The notes under the pieces: generated by a model
Seen by the model: the letters and a program-made list of their open reading frames with translations, nothing else
The model's database searches: none
What the model was told of the DNA's origin: nothing
Part shown: positions 1 to 11,703 of the stretch, piece by piece
Layout of the letters: every line of letters starts with the position of its first letter
Numbering within the stretch: the first letter of the stretch is position 1
Made by a program: the position numbers and the translations under genes
Assembly: GCF_025698545.1 (NCBI RefSeq)
Contig: NC_068570.1
Location: 8,060,001 to 8,124,000, forward strand
DNA length: 64,000 nucleotides
DNA from: Gossypium raimondii
Taxonomy: Eukaryota > Streptophyta > Magnoliopsida > Malvales > Malvaceae
Reading direction: 5' to 3'

Positions 1-92
1 ATAATAATCATGAATCTTTTCTAGATAAAAATTAATGTTGCAACAGTTTGAAAATAATGTTAAAAATAATTAGTTTTTGGAAAAATTATGCT

Positions 93-468
93 TGTAGAAA
101 TAGAATATCGGTAATGACAATATATCGCAATAAAAATAGAAATGGAAATAAAAATAAAGAACACACAGATTTTACTTGAAAACCCTTTCGAGAAAAAATC
201 ACAGGCGGAGGAGAAGAAAATTCACTGTGTCGAATTCGAATTAATTACAAGAGGAGTACAATATGTCTATTTATAGGCTTGTAAAACCATATTCTAATAG
301 AAGTGAAACACATTATTCTAATCAATATCAAATAGATGGAGTTTAATAAGGTTGAAAAAACATTCTAAAATAAAATAAAAGAAGTATATTTCTATAAGGA
401 TTTTATTTTTATTTTATTTTACCACATTATTTTATTTAAATAAGGATTTGTGTCACTTAATTCTAACA
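93..468 (-). repeat. 3' LTR of the copia element
   Basis: 376 bp, starting TGTAGAAATAG and ending TTCTAACA on the plus strand, matching the copy at 4582-4959 with roughly 36 differences counted by eye. It is the 3' LTR because the coding region reads right to left. Confidence 0.92.
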
Positions 469-480
469 ATCTCCATCTTG
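469..480 (-). other. Polypurine tract next to 3' LTR
   Basis: On the minus strand CAAGATGGAGAT sits directly before the 3' LTR start TGTTAGAA, the place where plus-strand DNA synthesis is primed in LTR retrotransposons. Confidence 0.7.
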
Positions 481-570
481 ACACGAATTATTAATGAACA
501 AGTTCTTCATCGCGAACTCTCAACGAACAAGTTCTCCATCTCTTTCATAAAACCCCTTAAGGGTTTATCT

Positions 571-1260
571 TCAACAATGAACACCAATCAAGTCTAAGCA
601 ATGCTCAAACTTGGTTATAGGAAGTGACTTAGTCATCATATCTGAAGGATTTTCATTAGTACTAATTTTACTCACAACAATATCACCACGAGCAATAATA
701 TCACGAACAAAATGATATCGAACATCAATGTGTTTTGTTCTCTCATGAAACATTTGATCTTTTGTAAAAAAAATGGCACTCTGATTGTCACAAAATACTG
801 TATTGATTTGAAGGTTTTCATTGAGTTCACTAAAGAGTCCCTTCAATCAAATAGCTTCTTTACAAGCTTTAGTAATCGCCATGTACTCAGCTTCAGTGGT
901 AGACAACGCGATTGTAGTTTCCAAAGTGGCTTTCCAACTGATTGCACAACCTCCGATTGTAAAGACATAACCTATGAGAGATCTTCTTCTATCAAGGTCT
1001 TCAGCAAAATCAGCATCAACATACCCAATGACTCCATCTCTAGTTCTTCCAAACTGTAAGCAAACATTGGTAGTACCTCATAAGTATCTTAAAACCCACT
1101 GAACTACTTTCCAATGTTATTCACTGGGATTCGCCATGTATCTGCTCACTGCACTAACTGCATATGATAAATCTAGACGTGAACAAACCATGGCATACAT
1201 GAGAGATCCCACTGCACTAGAGTATGGAACATGTGACATGTACTTAATCTCATCATCTGA
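571..1260 (-). pseudogene. copia RNase H domain, with stops
   Basis: Minus-strand translation gives a copia RNase H. Visible marks are the ALSTTEAEYMA block (near 890), a CDNQSAI block (near 790) and an [11 protein letters not shown] block (near 725), ending in a C-terminal tail at 571. The region joins the RT segment without a clear boundary and is broken by stops at about 1125, 1090 and 855. It would have degraded RNA in the RNA-DNA hybrid during reverse transcription; this copy cannot. Confidence 0.9.
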
Positions 1261-1979
1261 TTATGGAGACAAAGCTAATGAAAGTTTGAAATAGGCTGCT
1301 AAAGGAGTACTAACAGGCTTAGCATTCTGCATATTGAATCTGCAAATAACTTTCTCAATGTACCCCTTCTGACTTAGGTACAATTTACTTGCTTTTCTAT
1401 CTCTGAGAATCTCCATACCAAGTATCTTCTTTGCTGGTCCCAAATATTTCATCTCAAATTCTTCACTTAGTTGGGTTTTGACCTTTCTTATCTCTTCTTC
1501 ATCTTTCGCTGCTATCAAAATGCCATCAACATAAAGCAGTAGATACACAAAAGAACCATCACTGTTTTTCTTAAAGTAAACACAACTATCAAAGCTACTT
1601 CTTTTAAAACCATGAGAAGTCATAAAGGAATCAAACCTCTTATACTACTGTCTTGGTGACTGTTTCAAACCGTAAAGGGACTTTTCAGCAAGCAAACATA
1701 GTCCACTTTTTCTAAGACTATAAAACCCTCTACTTGTTGCATGTAAATATCATCCTCAAGTTCTCCATGCAAAAATGCAGTTTTTACACCTAACTGCTCA
1801 AGCTCCAAATCATGCATGGCCACAATACCAAGCAACGCTCGAATCGAACTATGCTTCACAACTGGAGAGAACACATCTGTGAAGTCCACTCTTGAAATTT
1901 GACTGTAACCCTTTGCAACAAGCCTTACTTTATATCTCGGTTCTTCAACTCTTGGAGTCCCCTCTTTCTTCTTAAACAC
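1261..1979 (-). pseudogene. copia reverse transcriptase, with stops and altered catalytic motif
   Basis: Two open pieces (1979-1665 and 1623-1261) make up a copia-type RVT_2 domain. The first carries RLVAKGYSQ and DVFSPVVKHSSIR followed by VKTAFLHGELEDDIYMQQ, which includes the first catalytic aspartate region. The second carries LLYVDGILIAAKD, where the family has YVDD, so the second metal-binding aspartate is glycine in this copy. A stop and probable small indel separate the pieces near 1640. The segment upstream (1980-2436, the variable linker between integrase and RT) has further stops. Confidence 0.92.
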
Positions 1980-2436
1980 CTATTTACAACGAACAACCTT
2001 TTTTTACCTTTAGGAAGTTTCACAAGATCTCATATTTTATTTGTATAGTGATTCCATCTCCTCTTGCATAGCAAACATCCACTTTTTTGAGTCTTCATAA
2101 CTAACCGCCTCAGAATAATTAGATGGCTCTTGGATTTGCATCTATATCTTCAGCCACATTTAAAGCATAAGCAACTAGATCAGCCTCAGCATACTTCTTT
2201 GGAGGTTTAATTTCTCTTCTAGTTTTATTTTTGGCGATAGAGTAGTGTGGTGAAAAAGTAACTCTATATTGAATTTTTGTACTAGCTTCAGTAGTCGACT
2301 CTATTGTAGATTTTGTATTAATCTAATGCTCCACCTACTTTTGATTTTCTTTATTAGAAGAGTCTTTAAGAGATAAGTTAGGTAGTATAGCAGTTTCATC
2401 AAAAATAACATCTCTACTAATCACAACTTTTCTATT

Positions 2437-3730
2437 TTAAGGACACCATAACTTATACCCTTTTACACCAGCTTTATAACCAAGAAAAACACATTTAATG
2501 GATCTCGGTTCCAATTTTCCATTGTCAACATGAGCATACGCAGGACAACCAAAGATCTTTAAATCAGAATAGTCAGCAGGATTACCAGACCGTACCTCTT
2601 GTAGAGTCTTTTTCTCAATGGCAGGGGATGGAGATCGATTGATCAAAAAACATACAGTAGAGGCTGCTTCGGCCCTAAAAGACTTTTGTAAGTTGGCATT
2701 TGAAAACATACATCAAACCTTCTCCATGATCGTTCTATTCATTCGTTCTGCAACGCTGTTTTGCTGTGGAGTATGACGAACTGTCAAGTCTCTAACGATC
2801 CCTTCTAACTTGCGCAGTTTATTAAACTCATCAGAACAGAACTCTAAGTCATTGTCTGTGCGGAGGTATTTTGTTTGCTTTCTCGTCTATTTTTCAATCA
2901 TGGTTTTCCAAGACTTAAATGCGTAAAACACATCATTTTTCTGCTTCAAGAAGAACGCCCACACTTTTCTGAAAAAATAATCAATAAAAGTTAGCATATA
3001 ATTAGCTCCACCTCTCGAAGGCACTCTGGATGGCCCCCCCAGATCAAAATAAATATACTCCAACGTTCTTTTCGTGTTATGGATTCCTCTAGTGAATCAA
3101 ACTCTCTTTTGCTTCCCGAAAATGCAGTGCTCACAGAACTTCAGTTTGCAAATTCCTTGCCCGTCAAGAAGTCCTCTTTTACTCAATTCTACCATGTCAT
3201 TCTCACTCATATGCCCTAGACGCATATGCCAATGTTTAGTAATATCATCATTTGACAAGGAAAAGGATGCGACAGCTACATCACCAGTAACAGTAGAACC
3301 CTGCGAAACATATAACTTGGCAGTCTTTCTCTGCCCTTTCATCACAACGAGGGAACCTTTGGAAATCTGCAAAACCTCACTTTCAACTGTGTATTTGTTT
3401 CCTTTTGAATTAAAAGTACTCAACGAAAGTAAATTTCTCTTCAATTCAGGAACATGTCGTACGTCACTAAGTGTTCTGACAACTCCATCAAACATCTTAA
3501 CTTTAATTGTTCCAACACCTGTAATTCTACATGAAGCATTATTTCCCATCAAAACAACACCTTCAGACATTATTTCCTAAGTTGTAAACCAATCCCGATT
3601 GGGACTTATGTGGAAGGTACAGCCCGAATTAAGGATCCACTCCTCGCTCACTTTAAAATTGTTGACAGAAGTGACTAGAAGTTCACCATCGCTATAGTCT
3701 TCTACAACATCAACCTTACCAGAATTTTCT
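2437..3730 (-). pseudogene. copia protease, GAG-pre-integrase and integrase, broken
   Basis: Read on the minus strand, the protease active site is WILNSGCTFH (near 3630), asparagine replacing the catalytic aspartate of DSG. A stop follows near 3577. The GAG-pre-integrase zinc region is open at 3570-3097, with HWHMRLGHMSENDM and the cysteine pair of CEHCIFGKQ. The integrase core continues through FDLGGPSRVPSRGG, LRTDNDLEFC and QQNSVAERMNRT, keeping the D, D and E positions, to the FLGYKAGVKGYKLW tail at 2437. Stops interrupt it near 3096, 2890 and 2710. Confidence 0.9.
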
Positions 3731-3734
3731 GGTT

Positions 3735-4538
3735 TTATTCCATTTTGATTCGCAGCCTCCCTTTTGATCTTGTTCTATAGCTTATAGTACTCAGATTTAA
3801 TGTGTCCTTTCTTCTTGCAGAAGTTACAAGTTTTACCTCTGTTTGAAGACTTCGATCTGCCCTTAGATTTATCGCGAGGATTTCATTCCAGTGTCCTTCC
3901 ACGATCATCATTAGCATTCCGATCTTGTCTCCCACAAACAATGAGACCTTCTCCTTGAGAGTCAATTTTAACCACAAGATATTTCATCTTATCATACGAA
4001 GTTAAAGAATCATAAACCTCATCAACTGCCAGAGACTCTCGGCTATATAAAATTGTATCTCTTAAGGTTGAATAAGACGAGAGCAATGAAAAAGGTAGAA
4101 TCAACCTTAGATCTTCTTTATCATACTAAACCTCCATAGCCTCCAAATTTGAGAGAATATCTTTAAACGTTGTCAAGTGTTCGTGCAAAGACACACCTTC
4201 CTCCAAACGATGAGCATAAAGACGCTGCTTCATATGCAACTTACTAGTTAGAGTTTTCGACATACATATTTGTTCCAACCTCTTCCATAATCCAACGGTG
4301 GTCTTCTCCTTCATCACATCCTGCAAAATTTTGCTAGACAAATGCAGATGTAACTGTGTTAACGCCTTTCGATCCTTACGCTTCTTCTCTTCCTCCGTCA
4401 ATGTTGAAGACATCTTATCTACCCCTAGGCGGCTTCCTCTAAGTCCATCTGTGCAAGAACTGTCTGCATCTTCATCTGTCACAACGCGAGTCTAGTGTTG
4501 CGATCCAACAGTGGAATTTCATACTTCAAAAATGTCAT
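3735..4538 (-). pseudogene. copia gag with broken zinc knuckle
   Basis: A UBN2-type gag reading frame starts at the ATG at 4538-4536 (MTFLKYEIPLLDRN...), hits a stop after about 19 codons near 4480, and continues as an open stretch 4482-4126 with LTSKLHMKQRLYAHRLEEG, then 4104-3883 with YSTLRDTILYSRES. The nucleocapsid knuckle near 3815 reads CNFCKKKGHIKSEYY: the last cysteine of CX2CX4HX4C is tyrosine. Gag would form the particle packaging the element RNA. Confidence 0.9.
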
Positions 4539-4565
4539 TACCGTAATTGAGATGAACAACTCGGA

Positions 4566-4579
4566 AGCTTGGATACCAA
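4566..4579 (-). other. Primer-binding-like site of the copia element
   Basis: Next to the inner edge of the 5' LTR the minus strand reads TTGGTATCCAAGCTT. The TGGTATC part matches the usual initiator-Met tRNA site TGGTATCAGAGC; the rest has diverged or uses a variant primer. Confidence 0.6.
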
Positions 4580-4581
4580 TT

Positions 4582-4959
4582 TGTAAAAATAGAATATCGG
4601 TAATGACAATATATCGCAAAGAAAATAGAAATAGAAATAAAAATAAAAAACACACAGATTTTACGTGGAAACCCTTTCGGGAAAAAACCATAGGCAGATG
4701 AGAAGAAAATTCACTACGTTGAATTTGAATTAATTACAAGAGGAGTAGACTATGTCTATTTATAGGCTTGTAAAACCATATTCTAATATGACTGAAACAC
4801 CTTATTCTAATCAATATCAAATAGATGGAGTTTAATAATGTTTAAAAAACCTTATTCCAAAATAAAATAAAAGAAGTATAATTCTATAAGGATTTTACTT
4901 TTATTTTATTTTACCACGATATTTTATTTAAATAAGGATTCGGTCACTTAATCTTAACA
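4582..4959 (-). repeat. 5' LTR of the copia element
   Basis: 378 bp, TGTAAAAATAG to TCTTAACA on the plus strand, pairing with 93-468. On the minus strand it would carry the promoter of the element. Indels and transitions against its partner mark an old insertion. Confidence 0.92.
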
Positions 4960-6868
4960 ATGTTTTAATAGGGAAAAGTTTGATGAATTTTAAATTAAGG
5001 TTGGAGTGAGGAATTTGTAAAAGAGATTTTATTTGTATCAAGCTTTTAAAATTTTAAAAGTGAGTTTACTTGTTTGAATAAATAAATTGAAGAATTTCAA
5101 AATTTATGAATAATTTAAAAGAGAATTTAATAGCTCAATTTTCTTTTTCAAATTCCACCTAAATAGGTGGTTTTCAAAATTTCTCATTTTTTTATTTAAT
5201 AGACATGGTCTTACTATAAGATAAAAACTTAAATTTGAAAAATCATTTTATTTAATTATAATATACTTAAATTTCAAAAATCATTTTATTTAATTATAAT
5301 ATATACTTTTAAATTTTATTTTATTAAAACTATTTCTAAATTGTTACCAATATAATAATATGCATATGTATATTTTTTATATTACTTACTTCTTTTTAAT
5401 ATAATTATTCCTATTTTATAATTATTTGTAAATTTGTAATTTTCAATAACTTAATTTTTTAAATTAATTTTTATCCAAACAAAGCAATTACAAATCCCAA
5501 CATTTTGAATTGATGAATTCTAAAATACTAGCATTTTAAAAATCTCAAAAATTTTAAAATTTTTCATCAAAACTATCACAGATTAATTTTTAATCAAGAC
5601 TTGGCCATATTGGACTGGAGACCCTGAGTTATTTTATATGTTTCAATTTGATCCTACGACATCCTATCTGTACCAAATTGTAAAACTTGGAGGTTGAATT
5701 GCTCATTAATGAGGATTGTCAAATTTTCTAAGAGACCTGTTAAGGAATAATGGCTCATTTCTAATATTTTATATTAAATCGGGTTAATGCTTGCATGGAA
5801 AGTGTTGAACGATCAATATAAGAGTGTCTATATAAGGGGAGAAGGAAAACGGTGAACATATATTTTTTCTTCTTCCAACTTCTTCTCAACTATCATTTTC
5901 TCTCTAGATATTTTGGGACCAGAGATAGAGGAATGAATCAAGCTACATAAGGGTGAAAAATAACAATTTAGCTAAATCAAATACAAAATTTATGAATTGG
6001 TAACATTCCTATACTCTTCTTTATCTTTTTGATTTTGTATGAAAGAAAAAAACTATGAATATCTTATTAAATATTGCTTGTAAGGAAAAGAAGCATGTTA
6101 AGTAGAGAATTTACTTTGCATGTTGTTAGAGATCGATTATCATGCTCATAAACATCTCACGGTCGGTTGTATATGGTTGTTACTATTTAGCCTGCGAAGA
6201 CGGAAACGTACCAGATTGCAATGGTAAAGGCAAATTAGCAAGTGATGCATCCTTGAGGTATTATGTCGGTGAGTTCCTAAACTCAAATCTTCAGTATTTG
6301 TCTTATATACCTTTGTACTGTGTTGTTCTGATTATGTGTTATGCTTATGAGGAAGTGATACCTTGTCGTGGTAAAGTTACCAAAATTATGGAAGTATGTT
6401 ATGAGATAAGGTGCATGTTATTGTGAGCTCAAGTTTTGGTGTACGATGATATCTAAATTATCCGCCAGTTACCTTGCATATCTGTGGTTTAAGGAGTTTT
6501 TTGCTATAATGTTGATGCATGCTAAATTGGTGTGCAAATGCATGCCATGTTGTAAGCATAAGTTTGATGTATTTATAAATGGTTTCTGGGTAAATTACTA
6601 TTGATTACAATATATTTTTGAATGATTGATATGTGTTCTTTTGATGAAAATAATTGATATGCGGACTATACAGGGATGTAATGATGGATGAAAGAATAAA
6701 GAGATTTCATGTTGTGCACTTTGTGCCACTTGTTATCTGGCTTTGCGGAGGTTCGATTGGACTGTACTGAGATATATGTGAACAAGTATATGATAACTCT
6801 ACGAGGGTTCTTCTTAAGCATGAGACTCTGCAGAGTCTAAGGCTTTAAGTCTCATGTATGTATGAAAG
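4960..6868. other. AT-rich intergenic DNA, no gene supported
   Basis: Very AT-rich to about 5600. Around 5820-5950 a TATATAAGGGG-like stretch precedes pyrimidine-rich leader-like sequence and could be a promoter remnant. A 94-codon open frame at 6142-6426 has no domain, splice context or residue pattern that I recognise and I do not call it a gene. Confidence 0.6.
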
Positions 6869-7336
6869 TGTTGGATAAAAATCGGTTTGAAAACAGTTTT
6901 CTTGCACAGCGAAAAATTAAAATTTTGAAAATCGACCCGGTTTATGGTATTTTTAGCAATAACATTAACCAAATTTGTACTTGTGTTTTTGGATAAGCGG
7001 ATCATTGATGTTTTCTGGTTTTTAACCAAACGATCTTCTCTATTATTCTCGTACCATGAACTACTTCGAGTGTGAACTCGAACCAATTGAATCAAAACAC
7101 AAAGCTAGAAAAAATTTTCTTTTAGGGTGAAAATGAAAATTTTCTCTTCTTTAATAGAAACCGGTAATTCTCTCTATTTTTTGGAAAAATAACAATCTCT
7201 CAAAAGTTTTGTTTATAACTCTACCGGTGTCATCTAATTATAGGAAGAGAATGTAGAACCCTTGTAGAGTTGTAGAAATTTATTTTAAATAGGAAAACAA
7301 TATCCTACTTAGAGTAGGAGAGGCGTAAACGACTCA

Positions 7337-7356
7337 CCCTTGTATTTCTACAAGGG
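7337..7356. repeat. Short perfect hairpin in the split LTR
   Basis: CCCTTGTA, a 4-base TTTC loop, then TACAAGGG: an 8-bp perfect stem. The same CCCTTGTA-like words recur nearby (7258-7266, 7367-7376), so it may be part of a small local duplication. No function is visible. Confidence 0.5.
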
Positions 7357-8245
7357 TTGTTGCCCCTTGTATTGTATTTCTACAATATCCTACTTTTTGA
7401 CCTAATACTCTGTAATGCAATCTAACTCGATTCAGCTTTTCTATTTCCCAAAATAAACTTTAATATTTACATATTAAATAATTTTCTCATCCCAATTTTA
7501 CTCCAGTAAAATTTTGATGATTTGACCCTAGGTAAAATTTTAACGATCTTACCCCCGGTAAAATTTCGAGAAAATTCATTCAATCCGAATAGTTTATTTT
7601 CATTTTTAGGCTTCAAAACAATCCAAAAATATAAACTCGTTCTTTTATTATTTTTTAAATAACCTTATATAAAATTGCAAATTTTAATTTTCATTTCTAT
7701 TTTTGGAAACCTACATTCATTTCCAAATGATTTCATTTCTCCATTTTGAAGAAAACCATAATCATTTCTAAAAGTTTCTCATTTCTCTTTTTATATTCAT
7801 TATGTTCATTTCTATTCAAACACTTAATTCAATTCTAGTTTCGACGAGCTAACATAGGGACCAATTGACATATATAGTTGAGGCTCAAATGATTTATAAT
7901 TAAGTTCTTCTCAATGACATACCATTACGAAAGAAACTACTTAGTGCTCGTCCAATAACCTCGTCATAAATGTGTTACCCTCATAGGATACCGTTGATCT
8001 CTTTTGGGATAATATACGTTCTCTCAATATGATCATATTTTATCTCATGATAACCATTTCATCTTCCTTCATGAAAAGTCAATCAATATCAAATAGCAAT
8101 CAAGTCATCCATCACAGACAGACGACCCGTGGCCACGTTTCCTTTTCATCAACCATGTAATGCCAATTAAAGGATATCATTTACCCATGTTTTGGGCTAT
8201 GAATTCTACTGTTGTGAGTGATGCTACATACTACTGAATTCGTAC

Positions 8246-11101
8246 TGTAACACCCTGTACCTGATCCGGTCATCGAGCCCAAATATCAAGATACCACACC
8301 ACCGTATCACATCACACACAGTACGAATAAGCTCATTATTAAAGAAACATCTTCCATTCTACCATTTACATGAGTTTTTAAGTCAAATATACTCCTAATT
8401 ATTAGTAAAACTTACTATTTACACTTTAATTAATCATATAAATAATTAGACATGCATAAAGACCACATAGCAGAATTTCCCAACACAATCACGTAGGTAT
8501 TGATATTGAAACAACAGTGTCGATAGTTCCTTTAAAAGGTATCGATATCAATTGAAAAATTGGTACCAAAACAGCATTATGTTTCTCGTCTAAAAATCAA
8601 ATCCCAAAAAATATCAGTACGTTTATTAAAGTATCGATTATTCTACTCCGAGTATCGATAATCATGATAAGGTATTGATACCAAATTACAATACTGACTT
8701 CCTACACAATGAAATATCACAAAGGTATCGTTTTTAAAACTCGAATATCGATACATCTGCTCTAGGCACCAAAAATATAGCATAATAAGGTTAATAATCC
8801 ATCCCAATCATAAACAATTCAACATGTAACTAATACCTCGTCAAATAAATATCAGAATGACCACAACAACAGTTCAATCATCGAAAACATGTCCGAGAAA
8901 CCAAGGGATATAACAAGAACAATATCCATAAATCCTAAGAATTAATAAGCTATGAAAATAACCAAAACGTCATGGCAACATTTATGCAATAGTTCTACCA
9001 CATTGCCTTTATTTCCCAAATCATAAACGAATAATAAACACCTACAAATTAATGTAAAAGACTTGCTTGGATCACCCCTTGGAACCACACCGGAATGCTT
9101 CTAATCTGCAATGGATTAAAAAGAATGGGTGAGCTTAACAAGCTTAGTGAATACCTAGAATAACTACCATGCAAACAATTCGTCAAGCATTAACGAAACA
9201 ACCATATAGCACAACCTAAACAGTTCCAACTCTATTGTCATATTACACTTCACTCGTGCATTATTTATTAGTTCATTTACATGGTAATCACATTCATTTT
9301 TAAGCATATATCACATTACACATATATCACATAACATTTAAGCATATATCACAATACTTATAAACATATTTCTAGATAATTTGGTACTTGAGCTACGAAA
9401 CGTAACAGTGGGCTCTATCACCACTCATCACATACACGGATCTCTAACATGCCAAAAGACTCATAGAGTCTAACATATCCTAAAAAAGTGAAGCATATAA
9501 CTAACACTCTCCATCACACCAAACATGTCCCATTGAATGGAGCTTAGCTCACATTCCTTTATCTCTCCAACATGTCTCAAGGCCTCAACGCCCAAATCAC
9601 ATACCACATATAGGTAAGTTCTCATAATCCTATGGCATACCAACTATATCCAACAGTCACAAAGTTCACAAGGCCAAACTATCAATTATTAAACACACAT
9701 ATTACTTACCGATTATCCACTCACTATCATTGCATATTTACACCATTAGCACAATATTATTACTGTCACTTAGCATGTATGACATGCCTACATATACACT
9801 TTCACAACAGTAATCATAAATACATAACTCATGTAATGGCATCTCATCTCAATCCGCATTTTCATCATAACACAAACACATATTTCACTAGTTAAGCATG
9901 AGTATGAGAAAGCTTACACTTGAAATTTAGAGTAGGGGTTTAGGCTACAACTAAATTCTCAAATAACGTATTGAATTGTGTCCACAAACAACTATTATAA
10001 ACACTTACCAAATATGCTTTCGCTGAAATGTCAAAAGCCCAAACTAACCTTTCCTTAACTTGTAGATGGTATTAATGAATCCAAAGCTTTGACACAATAA
10101 ATCACACACCATATTCAAAAATTAGCTAAGGGTTCAACTCAAGCAATCAAAAACATAAGCATACGCTAAGTTTTCAAGTAACCGAAACCTTCAACATAAC
10201 AAACTTAAATTCCAAATATCTCGGTCTATATTTAATCTTTTTTGTCTAAAATTGATTATGTCCATCTAATTATTCACCTACGATAAATTTTTAACCTTTA
10301 AACTACACAAAACTACTTAATTCAAGGTATTAAAACTTTCGACATGTTCATGGAAATTTTCACGAAATTAATTTAAAACCCAAGAAATACTTAACAAAAC
10401 TTCAAACCAAGTTTAGAAACCTTTTAATCTCATCAAAACTAATTGAAAAAAAATTTTGAAACCACATTTTTACCCAAAATTCTGAAATCCACCAATAACG
10501 AGCCAATTTTTGGCTTTTATTCAAAACATGTGATTTAATGGCTAAAAATTTAGTTTTAAAGACTAAATAACATTTAAAACTATTTAGGAGTTGGACCGTT
10601 ATCTTAGATGATGAAAACCTGAGCATTTAATCAAAAGCTCGAAAAACCTAAAAATTTAACAATAGAGAAATCTATGGTGTTTTTGGTGTTTTTCTTGAAA
10701 TTCTATGAAGGTTTATGGCTTGGGTGATGATAGAAATCAAAAGGAATCAAGTTTGTAAAGGAAAATTGAATGGGGGAGACTTGGGAGAGCAATGGACGGC
10801 AAGACAATTGAATAGGAAGAAAAATAACATGAAACTTAAAAGTAAGGGAATATATTAAGTTGATTTTAAAGCTTTGGTTTAACTGCTTCATAAACACACA
10901 GAATTTTACCCATTTTACAAACCAGTCCCTATTTCAAAATTGAAAAGCTTTTTAACATTATTTTCAAAATTTTATTAGATTTTCTAAATACCATAAACGA
11001 AAACATTTTTGAATATCGTGCTAACAAAATTCTCAAACACACTAAAGCTATAATCCCTAAAATATCCCTGAAACTCCTAAGTCCTATTTTAGGGTGTAAC
11101 A
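8246..11101 (-). mobile_element. Solo LTR, about 2.86 kb, exact 5-bp TSD
   Basis: Starts TGTAACACCCTGTACC and ends TTTTAGGGTGTAACA. It is flanked by the identical 5-mer CGTAC at 8241-8245 and 11102-11106, the hallmark of an integrase-mediated insertion. No gag or pol sequence lies inside, so it is a solo LTR left by recombination between two LTRs. The reverse complement starts TGTTACACCC and ends CAGGGTGTTACA, the sense I infer by comparison with the LTR at 36131-46966. Size and termini suggest a Ty3/gypsy chromovirus family; that is inference. Open frames inside (such as 9632-9895) are not genes. Confidence 0.88.
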
Positions 11102-11703
11102 CGTACACCCAACGCACCAACTTTCGGTTCCTTATTTATTTGAACTCAGGTTTTTACTTACATCAAAATGTACGAGTCACTCATACATAGTCCGCCATCC
11201 ACTCAGGATTTAGGCATGTCACACTATGAACGTCAAAATTGAATAAATCTATAAATGGATTTAGGATCTATTCTACTTGGGTCTTGTCTGATGTACTGTT
11301 AGTCCATTTAGTCACATATATATCTCTATCTATTGGGAATCATCCGCTTTGATGCCCAAGACAAGGCATCTCCCCAACTGGACTTAATAAAAAACATATT
11401 AGCCTTTTAATCGGTTTACTCATTTTAAATTAAACTAAAGACATGTTTAGGTTCGTCTACTAATACAAGTTGTCTTTTCGTACTACGATCCAACCACATA
11501 ATACCATTTAGTAATAGTTAAACAGTAAACAACCAATGAGCAACATTTGCTTCCATTTTGTTTTGTGTGCAAAAACCATGTGAGGAAAATTATACAAAGT
11601 ATATTAATGTAATCAATGAATTTGTTTTATTAACCAATCAATTCGAAAAAATTAAAAGTGTGTATTTGACAAAAATACTACACTTAGGGCACCATATCCA
11701 ACA

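Larger units (their letters stand above)
93..4959 (-). mobile_element. Complete but decayed Ty1/copia LTR retrotransposon
   Basis: Two direct LTRs (93-468 and 4582-4959, about 90% identical by eye) flank a gag-pol region read on the minus strand in the order gag, protease, integrase, reverse transcriptase, RNase H, which is the copia order. Both LTRs start TG and end CA. The 5 bases left of the element (ATGCT, 88-92) and right of it (ATGTT, 4960-4964) differ at one position, as expected for an aged TSD. A primer-binding-like site and a purine tract lie at the inner LTR edges. Many in-frame stops and altered catalytic residues show it is inactive. Domain style suggests the Tork/Tnt1 side of copia; that lineage call is inference. 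Confidence 0.95.
6869..11703 (-). mobile_element. Probable copia-type solo LTR, split by a second LTR
   Basis: The outer ends are TGTTGGATAAAAATCGG at 6869 and CACCATATCCAACA ending at 11703, an inverted TGTTGGATA/TATCCAACA pair typical of LTR termini. Removing the 8246-11101 insertion and one TSD copy leaves about 1.97 kb without coding sequence, so I read it as a solo LTR, probably minus sense. Flanking 5-mers (GAAAG at 6864-6868, ACAAG at 11704-11708) match at only 3 of 5 positions, so the TSD is not secure. Confidence 0.6.

Noticed and set aside
3074..3580. 168-codon plus-strand open frame
   Set aside because: It is the antisense shadow of the GAG-pre-integrase region of the minus-strand copia element.
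6142..6426. 94-codon open frame
   Set aside because: No recognisable domain, no splice partners and no residue pattern of a real protein; the surroundings are AT-rich repeat DNA.
9632..9895. 87-codon frame rich in H, Y and T
   Set aside because: It lies within a solo LTR and reflects low-complexity ATCACA-type sequence.
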